DNA of 64,000 nt, from positions 34,561 through 98,560 of the forward strand of contig JADHTQ010000010.1 in the NCBI GenBank assembly GCA_016784965.1, in the 5' to 3' direction. The stretch is from Bacteriovoracaceae bacterium. GTDB taxonomy: Bacteria; Bdellovibrionota; Bacteriovoracia; Bacteriovoracales; Bacteriovoracaceae. Made by a program: the position numbers and the translations under genes. The notes under the pieces were generated by a model, which had not been told where the DNA came from, ran no database searches, and saw nothing but the letters and a program-made list of their open reading frames with translations. Below are positions 48,387 to 57,369 of this stretch, piece after piece (position 1 is the stretch's first letter; the number at the start of each line of letters is the position of its first letter).

Positions 48387-49591
48387 AAATTAAAGTTGTA
48401 ACAATTGTTTTGATAACATCATTGCAGGCCTATATTTCGACTGGCTTTGCGGCAAAATTTAATGGTCGATATGCTTGGAAAGAAGTTAGTACATGGGATG
48501 CAAAGGATGAACATTATCTCTTTCAGCTTGCAAACTATCACAAATTAAATCGATCTTATAAAAAAGCAGTTAAAACTTATTCTCAACTTATTAAGATGAA
48601 CTCGCCCCTTACATATACGGCCTTTTTGTTTATTGCTCAATGTTTACAAAAATACCGCCCTGGAAAGCAAATTAAAAAGACAGTGTTAGCACTTACTAAC
48701 AAAATGAAGCCACCACTATATATTGGTTACCAGATTAGACAAGCTTTAAACGACACTAGTTATTTAAAAAAGGCAAAGAGTGCTGTTGCACCAAAAAACC
48801 TTTGGGTAACACTTATGCCATATTTTGTGAGCCTGGGATATGATACCCAGGAAGAAAAAGATAGTGGAACCCTTATTGGATTATATTCAAATGTTACATA
48901 TAAGAAGATTTCACTTGAGCTATTTTTTGAACAAACAAATATAGGCTGGAAAAATAAATCCACTACAGATTTAGCTCAGACAAATTTTGGTGGGGTTGCA
49001 ACTTGGTTCTCTGGAGAATATGCATTCAAGCTTGGCATTAACAATCTGTCGACAACAGAGGTAAACACAGATGCAGGTAGGGCAATCATACTTGGGGTAA
49101 AGAGGTCGAAGTACTATAATTGGGATTTGGGAATAGATGTCTTTAATACAACTTATCCCGATTACCAAAATGTGGGAGTTGGTATCTGGCAATTTACTCC
49201 TTATTGGGGCAAGTGGTTTAGAAGCTTTTACTTTAAGTTGATAGGCTATTTAGTTATACCATCAATATCAGACAGTAATGCATCTGGGGATGATCGTTTG
49301 GGCAAGATGAATAAATCAGTTGAGGCATCCTTGTCATACTATTATAAGTCAATAAATATTACCTTTTTATATTGGACGGGGGATCAATTTTGGGTGATAA
49401 AAAATGGCGGATTTATTCTGGTAAATGCTACAGACATCTACTCCAGTGGGTTCAAGGTTGAGCTTGGCAAGCAATTAAATACTAACATTGGAGTTAAGAT
49501 ATCATATGGACAAAGCTCTTATGAGGTGTCATCTAACGCGAAAGATTCAACTTCTAGTACAATAACAGCTTTAATGAGTATAACGTTTTAA
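48383..49591 (+). CDS. Exported repeat and outer-membrane barrel protein, possible AUA start
   Basis: Reading upstream of the first TTG (48410) in frame gives K-I-K-V-V-T-I-V-L-I-T-S-L-Q-A, which completes a proper signal peptide (cut near TGFA). The codon just before is ATA at 48383, six bases after AGAGG and overlapping the previous stop. I place the start there, though TTG at 48410 is the formal alternative. Residues 35-120 look like a TPR-like helical pair. The rest alternates as a barrel and ends in ALMSITF with a final Phe. It may be the outer-membrane exit of the cluster. The family is unknown. Confidence 0.65.
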   Translation: MKIKVVTIVLITSLQAYISTGFAAKFNGRYAWKEVSTWDAKDEHYLFQLANYHKLNRSYKKAVKTYSQLIKMNSPLTYTAFLFIAQCLQKYRPGKQIKKTVLALTNKMKPPLYIGYQIRQALNDTSYLKKAKSAVAPKNLWVTLMPYFVSLGYDTQEEKDSGTLIGLYSNVTYKKISLELFFEQTNIGWKNKSTTDLAQTNFGGVATWFSGEYAFKLGINNLSTTEVNTDAGRAIILGVKRSKYYNWDLGIDVFNTTYPDYQNVGVGIWQFTPYWGKWFRSFYFKLIGYLVIPSISDSNASGDDRLGKMNKSVEASLSYYYKSINITFLYWTGDQFWVIKNGGFILVNATDIYSSGFKVELGKQLNTNIGVKISYGQSSYEVSSNAKDSTSSTITALMSITF

Positions 49592-49601
49592 AAGGATTTT
49601 T

Positions 49602-50255
49602 ATGAAAACTAAACTACTAATTTTTGTATTACTTTTTGTGTCGAGCAATGCCTACTCTAAAAAAATAAGTAAGATTTATGCAAACTCATACGCATTTGAA
49701 AAAAGTGGAAATTATCAAAAGGCAATTGCAGAAATGATGCCTCTGCTTAAAAAGTTTCCGAAAAGTTATACTGCAAATTTACGATTGGGGTGGTTGTTTC
49801 TTTTGAAAAATAAGTTGAAAAATTCTTTTAAACACTACGAAAAGGCCCTCAAGTCTTTTCCCGCCTCTATTAACCCCTATCTTGGCTTAATTAAGATTTT
49901 AATGATCCAAAAAAAGTATGTGAAAGCAGAAGTTTACTGTAAAGGTCTTACTTCGATTGATTATTACAATTATAGTGGCAACTTGTACTATATATCTGCT
50001 TTGATAGCTCAAAAAAAATATTCAGCGGCACTTAAAGTCGCCAATAGAATGTTAGATCTTTATCCCGGTTCTGCAGACTTTTTAATCAATAAAGGAATAA
50101 TCTTATATTGGTTAAATGATACTAAAAATGCCAAATGGTTTTTTAACAATGTGTTATATCTATTCCCAAAAAATCCGACTGCCTTATATTATCTAAGCCT
50201 TTATAAGCAAAAAGGAAAAAAGAGCAAAAAAGGTAAAAGACGAAAAAAGAAATAG
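49602..50255 (+). CDS. Exported TPR protein
   Basis: This 217-residue protein has a signal peptide ending SNAYS and AAAGGA before the ATG. At least four TPR units follow (for example AIAEMMPLLKKFPKSYTANL and NSFKHYEKALKSFPASINPY), a scaffold for protein contacts. The C-terminus is a poly-Lys/Arg tail. It is the last gene of the cluster, 10 bases after the barrel gene, and probably partners it in the periplasm. Confidence 0.75.
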   Translation: MKTKLLIFVLLFVSSNAYSKKISKIYANSYAFEKSGNYQKAIAEMMPLLKKFPKSYTANLRLGWLFLLKNKLKNSFKHYEKALKSFPASINPYLGLIKILMIQKKYVKAEVYCKGLTSIDYYNYSGNLYYISALIAQKKYSAALKVANRMLDLYPGSADFLINKGIILYWLNDTKNAKWFFNNVLYLFPKNPTALYYLSLYKQKGKKSKKGKRRKKK

Positions 50256-50258
50256 AGT

Positions 50259-51599
50259 CTACACTCCTAAATCATTTTTCAACCTATCCCAATCCACTGT
50301 TATATTGGGTAAAAACTCCGAGATTAGTTTGAGATCTCCATGGGCCTGAGATAAACATGTAGATGCTCCGGGTGAAGGAGTGATATTTATAATTAAATTT
50401 TTATCAGTTAGCTTTGCCTCACCTAAATTGAGTGTTTTTGTCTTGGTGTCAATTATTTGAGGCCTTGTTCCTCCACACCTTTTAAGTTTTACAAGGTCAG
50501 TTGATTTTAGAGTTGGGACAATCTTTCTGGCATCTCTTACAAAGAAATATTTGCCAATTACTGGAATATCAAAGATTGTATTTTTAATTACATATTTAAA
50601 GACATCCCAGTCTGATAGAACCTTAAACAAAGTTAGGGAGGCTGCAGGAGTAATACCTCTTAGGTATTCAAAAAAGGTACTCCAGTTATATCTCTCAAGT
50701 AAAGGAATTGGTTTTGCCGTGGGACCCCAACGAGTTGTTTGTGTATTATACACATCAGGATCACCATGAATTGCAGCAAATGGAAGTTTGGGATTTTGCA
50801 TAGTATAGACTTTGTTATGTAATGTCTTTTTACTTTCATAAAAGCTTCCAGCGACACTTAAAAGATTCAGATGCTTTCCAATTCCTAAACTATGAGCAAA
50901 AAGCAAACTATGGCCACATGCACTTATTACCAGAGTCTTTGTAGTATATTCTATGCCTTGATCGTTAATCACTTTATAACCCTCACCAAATCTTTGTACG
51001 TCAACAATTTTAGCGTTCATATATTGTGCTATGTCTGGGTTTTTCTTTTTGGCCTTTTGTACAAAATGCTTTGCCAGTGCTTGAAAATCTATTGTATAGC
51101 CATCAGGTGTATAAATTGCGGCAACAGGAACATTTAGCGGTCGACCTTTGATCATTAGTGGTTCGATTTTTTCTATCTCATCGCGTTCTAAATATGTTAT
51201 TTTCTCAAAAAGCTGCTTTATGTCTTCATACCTTGTTTTAAGCTCCCTGACCTCTTGTTCACCTTCGGCCACAACCATCTTTCCAACAACACTAAAGAGT
51301 TGTTCTGACTCATTGGGGTCAGCTCGATGAGCATCAAGATATCTTTTTACCATATTTGCTGCAGCATTGACTCTTTGGGCCTTTTGGTATGAATAGTTGG
51401 TTTCAATATCTCCAAAATGCAGAGTTTGGCTGTTCATAACCCTGTGTGAATTGACCGCTCCTTCTCGGGAGTTTTTATCAAAAATGGCAATATTTTTTAA
51501 GTTTGAGTATTCTGTGCTTAAGTAAAAAAGTGAAGTACCACTTATTCCGGCACCGATAATAATGAGATCGTAACTTGTTGATGTTGATTCTGCTTTCAT
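50259..51599 (-). CDS. FAD-dependent oxidoreductase, Mqo-like
   Basis: This 446-residue protein has IIIGAGISGTSLFYLS at residue 14, the Rossmann GxGxxG for FAD. NSQTLHFGDIETNYS matches the place where malate:quinone oxidoreductases have NAGTGHAxxxELNY, and SPGASTCLSQAHGD near the end fits their C-terminal FAD contact. It is likely membrane-associated and may pass electrons from a 2-hydroxy acid to quinone. Key Mqo residues differ, so malate as substrate is not certain. It converges on the TPR gene with three bases between. Confidence 0.75.
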   Translation of the reverse strand: MKAESTSTSYDLIIIGAGISGTSLFYLSTEYSNLKNIAIFDKNSREGAVNSHRVMNSQTLHFGDIETNYSYQKAQRVNAAANMVKRYLDAHRADPNESEQLFSVVGKMVVAEGEQEVRELKTRYEDIKQLFEKITYLERDEIEKIEPLMIKGRPLNVPVAAIYTPDGYTIDFQALAKHFVQKAKKKNPDIAQYMNAKIVDVQRFGEGYKVINDQGIEYTTKTLVISACGHSLLFAHSLGIGKHLNLLSVAGSFYESKKTLHNKVYTMQNPKLPFAAIHGDPDVYNTQTTRWGPTAKPIPLLERYNWSTFFEYLRGITPAASLTLFKVLSDWDVFKYVIKNTIFDIPVIGKYFFVRDARKIVPTLKSTDLVKLKRCGGTRPQIIDTKTKTLNLGEAKLTDKNLIINITPSPGASTCLSQAHGDLKLISEFLPNITVDWDRLKNDLGV

Positions 51600-51871
51600 T
51601 TTAAAAAACCTCTCGAATGATACTTTAAGTTGTTAAAATCTTTAAAAACCAAAACATATAATTATATTATAATATGAAACCTTGCCGTTGTCTAGTAAAT
51701 TGAGACAAAGTCTCAAAAAAATCGTATTCAAATAAGGATCGGGTGATTTTTACAGTGCTTTAGGTTTAAATTGAGTACCCAACAAAATGGCACGGTTTTT
51801 GCTCAGCTAGGTTATTACATAGGGATTTTGGTGCATAATGCGCCTAAAATGACTTAACCAAGGGAGTTAAT
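51600..51871. promoter_or_regulatory. Divergent promoter region with GGTGCATAATGCGCC dyad
   Basis: This stretch of 272 bases has no gene. At 51831-51845 GGTGCATAATGCGCC is an inverted repeat with one mismatch. It contains CATAAT (51834-51839), a likely -10 for the secreted protein at 51872, though I find no good -35. GC-rich bases follow the -10, as at other promoters here. Confidence 0.4.
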
Positions 51872-52402
51872 ATGAAAAAAATTATTTTATTTGCATTACT
51901 TGCAGTAACTGTAAATCTTTCAGTTGGTGTGCAGCAGGCACAGGCCTTAAACTTAGGCGACATTATTGGTATCATTGGAGATGTGGCAGGACACGGAGAT
52001 AATGATATTGGTACCGTTCAACCTAACGGACTCACCTGCACAATCAAAGATAGAGGATATGAAGAACACCGCGGGGGCCATGGTAGCTGTAGAGAATGCT
52101 TGAGAGAGCACGGTGAATGTGTAAAAAAATGTTTTGATGAATTCTTTGTTTGTAAAGTTAGAGGAACAAAGTGGAATGGAAGTCGTAAAACTGTAAGAGC
52201 GCAAGGACAAAGACGAAGAAGAGTTAGACGTAGAGCGATGAACAAATGTTACGATCGTGGACTAGAGGATTGCCAGTTTGTTAGCTGTAACAGAGAAACT
52301 GAATACGTTTCAACCACTTCTTGTGAAAGACGTGGACGTGGACGCGGACGTGGACGTGGTAGAGGTGGACGTAGAAACGGACCTCCAAGCGTACGTCACT
52401 AA
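51872..52402 (+). CDS. Secreted Cys- and Arg-rich protein, unknown family
   Basis: The protein is 176 residues long, with AAGGGAG before the ATG and a signal peptide ending QAQA. Residues 55-100 hold six Cys in pairs (SCRECLREHGECVKKCFDEFF), and further Cys lie near 130 and 150. The region 105-130 is packed with Arg, and the C-terminus is a run of alternating Arg-Gly (about ten pairs). It will be very basic and disulfide-bonded outside the cytoplasm. Such features fit binding to nucleic acid, polysaccharide or lipid, or a toxin-like peptide, but nothing proves any of these. Confidence 0.6.
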   Translation: MKKIILFALLAVTVNLSVGVQQAQALNLGDIIGIIGDVAGHGDNDIGTVQPNGLTCTIKDRGYEEHRGGHGSCRECLREHGECVKKCFDEFFVCKVRGTKWNGSRKTVRAQGQRRRRVRRRAMNKCYDRGLEDCQFVSCNRETEYVSTTSCERRGRGRGRGRGRGGRRNGPPSVRH

Positions 52403-52538
52403 TATATTTCCAGACACGCTGCGTGGTGCACTCTGGGGGGTTTTGTGTGCTGCGTGGTGCGTTTACTTCTAAGTATGACCATCTATTTGTGATATAATTC
52501 TAATTAAAATTATAAACACGATCCTAATAAGAGGTCAT
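52403..52538. repeat. Direct repeats GCTGCGTGGTGC upstream of the 916-residue protein
   Basis: The 12-base word GCTGCGTGGTGC occurs at 52418-52429 and again at 52449-52460, 31 bases apart, about three helix turns. Between them CCAGA and TCTGG can pair and a run of G then T follows, which could end the upstream gene. TATAAT at 52493-52498 is a likely -10 for the next gene. Confidence 0.5.
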
Positions 52539-55289
52539 ATGACAACTATACGCAGTATTTTAATCGTTTTACTTTGTACATCCTTGCTACATCTTCAGTT
52601 CAACATACCACTACTTTCACTGCAGTTCACATTCGGAGTTAATAGTGCATACTCCACCCCAAATACAGATGTAGGAGACTCAGATCCAAATAAATTTACC
52701 GCAACCGGAATTCCCGGATTAAGCGATGAAACTCAAAGGCAACTAAATACTGCCCAAGATCAGTCGAGATCATATAAATTTCAAGCTAAGGCCTCAGATA
52801 ACACTGAAAGTTATCTATCACTTGTAGTTTTGATTGGTGCGGCCATCGTAGCATCAGTTTTATATGTACACGGTAAAGCAAAACGTGACGACTCTGTTTT
52901 ATTCATTATTGGCTCTTTAATTTTTCTTGGTGGAGAGCTACTTGCCATGAAAGATTTTTCAGAGATCAACTTTGAGATGCAGCACTATGATGTTAGCCCA
53001 GATGGAACGATGAATGATGCTCAAGCAATTGCTCTAGATAATCAGATCCAGCTATGGGAAGAAGTCAAAAAAGTAGCAAAGAGAAAAAAAATGTTACAGA
53101 TGGCAGCGGGAGCAACTATGGGACTTGCTGCTTTAACTGCGATGCAAATGGAAAATGATAAAGACTTAGTTATTGCCAACAACGAACAAGCAATGCAAGC
53201 AGATCATAGTGCTTTAAAACAAAATACATCTTGCATTACAAGTGCAGCCAGTGCGACCCAACCGGCTATGCTACAGAATTGTAGAAATGTTGTGATTAAC
53301 AAAATAGAATGCCCTATTGATCAGGAAGAAAGGGTACAAATTCAAAAAACAAGTGAACTTGAAAAAGATAGCATGGTCACAGTAAGCATCTGTGAAAATA
53401 TCGCTCAAGTCGCAAACCAACAGAAGGCGCAAGAACAACCTCAAGTGGAAAGTGCGGTGTCAGTCGCCCAGGCCCAAGCTGTACAAGCTCCACCAATGGC
53501 CGCAGCTGAGTCTGCAGCAGGTGCAAGTATGGTCATGGCTTACTCAGGCAAGTGTGACAAAGATCTAGTGGAGGCCACCAAAGTAAGAAAAGAGCTGTAC
53601 AAATGCGCTCAAAAAGTTGGGACCAACAAGGCAAAACTTGCGACGCAATTTAAGGCACTGGGAGTTAATAATATCAGCTTCAAAGATGTTTCGGGATTAA
53701 AGAGTTCTTCAGTTACTTCAAAAGATTGTGCTGGAGATGACTTTGTTAAAAACATATTGCTACTTTATAAAAAAGCAATGGCCCACACCATAACCCTTTG
53801 TGGAGGGGAGACTAGTGAGCATGATAAAAAGAGACTTTCTCTTGAAGGTACAAGGTGGAGAGACTTAAACAACTATGTAACAAATGGGAGTATAAGTGGG
53901 CAAGCACTTTCTAAATGCAGGTCTGGCGGTGGGCAAAATGCATATTGTACTTTTTATAAACATAATGAAGGAATCACTATTGCAGACTACAAGATGAGAT
54001 CGATTGTAAGCATCGCAAGAGTGATGGCAGATACCACCGGTATGGATAGAAAAGAAGCCAAAGGTGCAATGCAAGACAATGTAAAAGACTCGTTCTTGTT
54101 TCAAGACTTTCAAAGTTGCAGTGGCAGTGTTTGTCAACTTGATGAAAGCATTAAAAACTTTACTGAGTTAATTCTATCAAATGCTTATGCAGTTGGTGAA
54201 AAAGACGGAATAGATTCTAAAACCAAGTTTGTCCTAGTGGCCCTTGTTATTGCAGCAAGTGGCTTTATGGCAGATATGTTAAAAGACCACTTAGGTCAGA
54301 GCAAAACCCGTGCGATCTTCTTTGGAGTTTTAGCAGCTTTGGCCTTATATTGTGCTATTTTAACCAACGGTCAGATTGTTAATGCCGAAGGCAATTTGAA
54401 GAAGCTTAGAGAGCTTAGAGGAAATATGGATAAAGTGCCTGATACCGGAGGGGTTGTTTTTAACTTTAATAAACCAGATTCTTTTGGATATGTTGAAGCC
54501 TTAGTAAACTCATTTTTGTCACCTTCACTTGCTGAAGCTACTGATGGCCCTTATGTTCCTTGTTTTGGAGGAGTTAGTAAAAATGGTAAATGTAAAAAGT
54601 TGCGAAGTTTAGTAAAAAGAAATGGTAATTTTAAGTCTATTAAAAATCGCAGACTTAAAAAGATGGCGCACTTAATGGTTAAAACAGCAGATGCCTTTCA
54701 AGGAAAGAATCGATACCCCCGTGGTATTGATAGTAATTTGCGAAAAATTGCTGGCGAGTATGATTACATCAAGGGCCAGGCAACTAAATTGGAAAAAAAG
54801 AACAATAAATTAAAACGTCGGTATAGCTACTTAGGCTTAGCTCCAGTAGATTATCAAAAAGAGAGAAACAAAATAAAACAGGTACTGTTAATAGGTGCAG
54901 CCGGAATTGTTAAGAGTAAAGGTATGACTCCTAAAGAGTTTTTACGCAAACTGTATGGAGGGTTTGATTTTAGCGGTAAATCTTATCGTAAAGGTATAAA
55001 GCGCAAATCAAAACTAAAAATCATCAAAAGGGGAAAAAGGAGCTTTAGTACCTTGGGTGATGATAGTATGCCTGAAGTAATGACTTCTGGTGATGATGAT
55101 ATTGACAACGACGAAATAAACCAATCAAGCCACGAAGGCCAAGAGAGCGATGTTATCTATGTATCTGAAGATGCAGATATAGTGAAAAAAGAGCACGTCT
55201 CCATTTGGAAAATAATTTCTACTAGATATTTAAAAAAGCTACTAACTCTATTCGGCGATAAGCAAGATAGCAAAAAAGTTAAGAAGTAG
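52539..55289 (+). CDS. Large membrane protein, unknown family
   Basis: This 916-residue protein is preceded by AAGAGG. Residues 5-38 are hydrophobic and likely act as signal or anchor. Two membrane helix pairs lie near 90-130 (SLVVLIGAAIVASVLYVHG) and 565-615 (FVLVALVIAASGFMAD, FFGVLAALALYCAI). Between them is a soluble region of about 430 residues with eight or so Cys and a Gln/Ala-rich linker (about 300-335). The C-terminal 300 residues are very basic and then acidic (MPEVMTSGDDDIDNDEINQ). I recognise no family. The layout suggests a large envelope protein with domains on both sides of the inner membrane. Confidence 0.6.
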   Translation: MTTIRSILIVLLCTSLLHLQFNIPLLSLQFTFGVNSAYSTPNTDVGDSDPNKFTATGIPGLSDETQRQLNTAQDQSRSYKFQAKASDNTESYLSLVVLIGAAIVASVLYVHGKAKRDDSVLFIIGSLIFLGGELLAMKDFSEINFEMQHYDVSPDGTMNDAQAIALDNQIQLWEEVKKVAKRKKMLQMAAGATMGLAALTAMQMENDKDLVIANNEQAMQADHSALKQNTSCITSAASATQPAMLQNCRNVVINKIECPIDQEERVQIQKTSELEKDSMVTVSICENIAQVANQQKAQEQPQVESAVSVAQAQAVQAPPMAAAESAAGASMVMAYSGKCDKDLVEATKVRKELYKCAQKVGTNKAKLATQFKALGVNNISFKDVSGLKSSSVTSKDCAGDDFVKNILLLYKKAMAHTITLCGGETSEHDKKRLSLEGTRWRDLNNYVTNGSISGQALSKCRSGGGQNAYCTFYKHNEGITIADYKMRSIVSIARVMADTTGMDRKEAKGAMQDNVKDSFLFQDFQSCSGSVCQLDESIKNFTELILSNAYAVGEKDGIDSKTKFVLVALVIAASGFMADMLKDHLGQSKTRAIFFGVLAALALYCAILTNGQIVNAEGNLKKLRELRGNMDKVPDTGGVVFNFNKPDSFGYVEALVNSFLSPSLAEATDGPYVPCFGGVSKNGKCKKLRSLVKRNGNFKSIKNRRLKKMAHLMVKTADAFQGKNRYPRGIDSNLRKIAGEYDYIKGQATKLEKKNNKLKRRYSYLGLAPVDYQKERNKIKQVLLIGAAGIVKSKGMTPKEFLRKLYGGFDFSGKSYRKGIKRKSKLKIIKRGKRSFSTLGDDSMPEVMTSGDDDIDNDEINQSSHEGQESDVIYVSEDADIVKKEHVSIWKIISTRYLKKLLTLFGDKQDSKKVKK

Positions 55290-55294
55290 GGTGT

Positions 55295-56110
55295 TTATAA
55301 CCCTAAAATCTTCCGGGCAGTTGCCACTGAAGCAATTGGTCGCTCCAATTCTTTGGCGATTCTTACCACCCTTTGAACTAATTGAGCATTTGATACAGCA
55401 AGCTCACCTTTTCGATAATATAAGTTATCCTCGATTCCTACCCGGACATGCCCGCCCATTGCAATTGCGTGAGCCGTAAGTGGCAATTCAAATCGGCCGA
55501 TACCTGCTGCGGTCCATGTTTGCTCACTAGGTATTTCATCCACTAGCATGGTCAGATTTTTTATGCTTCCACTCATGCCGCCTGGAACTCCAAGCACAAA
55601 GTCTACGTGAAACTTTTTGGGGATAAATCCTTTTTTTAGATAGGATTTGGCGGTTTCAATCATACCAAAGTCGAAAATTTCAAGTTCTGGGACAACTCCA
55701 TGCTCCTGAATACTTTTTGCGATAGTTTTAATAGTCAATTCATCGTTTTCAAAAACTGCTGACCCAAAGTTCATTGTCCCCATAGAGAGAGTTGCCATGT
55801 CTGGTTTAAGTATAAGTGGAGCACATCGCTCGTTTAGAGAGGTTCCTACAGCACCACCGGTAGAGTACTGAATTATACAGTCACAGCGACTTTTTATTTG
55901 AGAGGTAACTTCTTTAAAAACATCCACGCTTTGACTGGGTGCTCCATGTTCATCTCGAACATGGAGGTGAATGATACTAGCTCCTGCCTCCACTGCCTTT
56001 GCGGCTTCAACGGCCAAATCTGTAGGAGTCGTTAAAAGATGTGGATAGACATCTTTGGTTACTTCCGCTCCCAAGATAGCACATGTGATAATTAAGCTAT
56101 TATCTTTCAT
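55295..56110 (-). CDS. kce: 3-keto-5-aminohexanoate cleavage enzyme (BKACE family)
   Basis: This 271-residue protein has the BKACE/DUF849 zinc site, ASIIHLHVRDEHG with two metal His, and a conserved GxPGGMxG-like region (VLGVPGGMSGS). Kce of lysine fermentation converts 5-amino-3-oxohexanoate and acetyl-CoA to acetoacetate and 3-aminobutyryl-CoA. The family acts on several beta-keto acids, but the operon with kamD and kamE makes the lysine reaction most likely. It is the last gene, starting two bases after the aminotransferase stop. Confidence 0.88.
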   Translation of the reverse strand: MKDNSLIITCAILGAEVTKDVYPHLLTTPTDLAVEAAKAVEAGASIIHLHVRDEHGAPSQSVDVFKEVTSQIKSRCDCIIQYSTGGAVGTSLNERCAPLILKPDMATLSMGTMNFGSAVFENDELTIKTIAKSIQEHGVVPELEIFDFGMIETAKSYLKKGFIPKKFHVDFVLGVPGGMSGSIKNLTMLVDEIPSEQTWTAAGIGRFELPLTAHAIAMGGHVRVGIEDNLYYRKGELAVSNAQLVQRVVRIAKELERPIASVATARKILGL

Positions 56111-56111
56111 C

Positions 56112-57356
56112 CTACAAATCCTTTTCTAACTCTTTTAGAGACTCCTCGATCATTTCCGCTACATACTTCAAGTCTTCACTGGTATGTCTGTAGGCTATAT
56201 ATCCATGGTGGTATGGTTGTAAGAACACCTTTCTTCTTATGAGTTTGGTGTAAAAGCTGGCCCTTAGCTCTTTGTACTTATTCAAGTCATCTTTGTTAAA
56301 GGTGATATATGGCATCCAAGGACCACCAGAAAAGGTGCAGTTTACTTTACTATTAGCTATAACTTTTGAGACTTGTTCAGCAAAAATCTCACCCTTATTT
56401 TTAATATCACCGAGGACATCATCACGCTCTATAATTTCAATAGTTTTTAAGGCGGCAATTTGTTCTAAACTATTGGGGAAGAAAGTAGAACTTAAATAGA
56501 CTTCAGACTTTAAAACATCCATAATTTCGGCCTTACCTACTACCGCTGAGATAGGATATCCGTTACCCATAGCTTTGCCAAATACAGAAAGGTCAGGGGT
56601 AATTCCAAACTCTTTTTGTGCACCACCAAGACCAACTCTGAAACCACTTCTAACTTCATCAAAAACTAAAAGGGCACCATAGTGCTCACTAATTTGTCTA
56701 ACTGTTTCTAAAAAGTTTGGCTCGGGCATTTCAACCGGTTGGGCCAAAGGGTGTCCTAAAGGGGTAATGATGATGGCGGCAACATCATGGCTATGTTCGT
56801 TCATTAAGCGTTCTAATTGATTGAGGTTGTTGTAAGAAAACTCATAAACATCTTCATAAAGTTTTGTAGGTATTCCACCTTTGACTTCAATACACCAATC
56901 ATGCCATCCATGATACCCACAACGTATAATTTTTTTTCGCTTTGTATACCCTCTTGCAATTCTGATTGCTGCAGAGGTGGCGTCAGATCCGGTTTTAACA
57001 AACACAGATTTTTGGCAAGAAGGAATAAGCTGCTGCATTTTGTTTGCTAATGTGTTTTGAACCTCTTGGGTTAAAGACATGCAAAAACCCTTGTTTTTAA
57101 TCTGTTCAATAACCGCATTATCAATTTCTTCTTCTCGATGACCGATAATAATTGGTCCATACGCACACAGCATATCAATATATTCATTGCCATCAACGTC
57201 GACTACCTTGCCTCCCTTTGCGTGGTCAAAGAAGATAGGGTATTCACCAGGTACGAAGTTGTATGGTCTTCTAATTCCTAGAATTGCTCCGGGAATTAGT
57301 TCTAGGGCCTGCTCATAAAGTTTTGTGGAGTTATTAAGTGTTAGTTGAGTCGCCAC
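56112..57356 (-). CDS. Class III (PLP) aminotransferase in the lysine operon
   Basis: This 414-residue protein has a PLP Lys in VFGKAMGNGYPISA, GYHGWHDW for cofactor stacking, VFDEVRSGFR with the PLP-pyridine Asp, and SSTFFPNS. This is the pattern of glutamate-1-semialdehyde aminomutase-like and omega-aminotransferases. It sits between kamE (13 bases) and kce (1 base). In known lysine fermentation operons the next step after KamDE is the dehydrogenase Kdd, so this enzyme may remove the 3-amino group of 3,5-diaminohexanoate by transamination. That assignment is inference; GSA aminomutase proper is less likely in this place. Confidence 0.8.
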   Translation of the reverse strand: MATQLTLNNSTKLYEQALELIPGAILGIRRPYNFVPGEYPIFFDHAKGGKVVDVDGNEYIDMLCAYGPIIIGHREEEIDNAVIEQIKNKGFCMSLTQEVQNTLANKMQQLIPSCQKSVFVKTGSDATSAAIRIARGYTKRKKIIRCGYHGWHDWCIEVKGGIPTKLYEDVYEFSYNNLNQLERLMNEHSHDVAAIIITPLGHPLAQPVEMPEPNFLETVRQISEHYGALLVFDEVRSGFRVGLGGAQKEFGITPDLSVFGKAMGNGYPISAVVGKAEIMDVLKSEVYLSSTFFPNSLEQIAALKTIEIIERDDVLGDIKNKGEIFAEQVSKVIANSKVNCTFSGGPWMPYITFNKDDLNKYKELRASFYTKLIRRKVFLQPYHHGYIAYRHTSEDLKYVAEMIEESLKELEKDL

Positions 57357-57369
57357 GGGTACCTCCTAT

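Noticed and set aside
56112..57356. Glutamate-1-semialdehyde aminomutase (hemL) for haem synthesis
   Set aside because: Its motifs are also common to other class III aminotransferases, and it lies between kamE and kce with almost no gap, so a lysine pathway role fits better.
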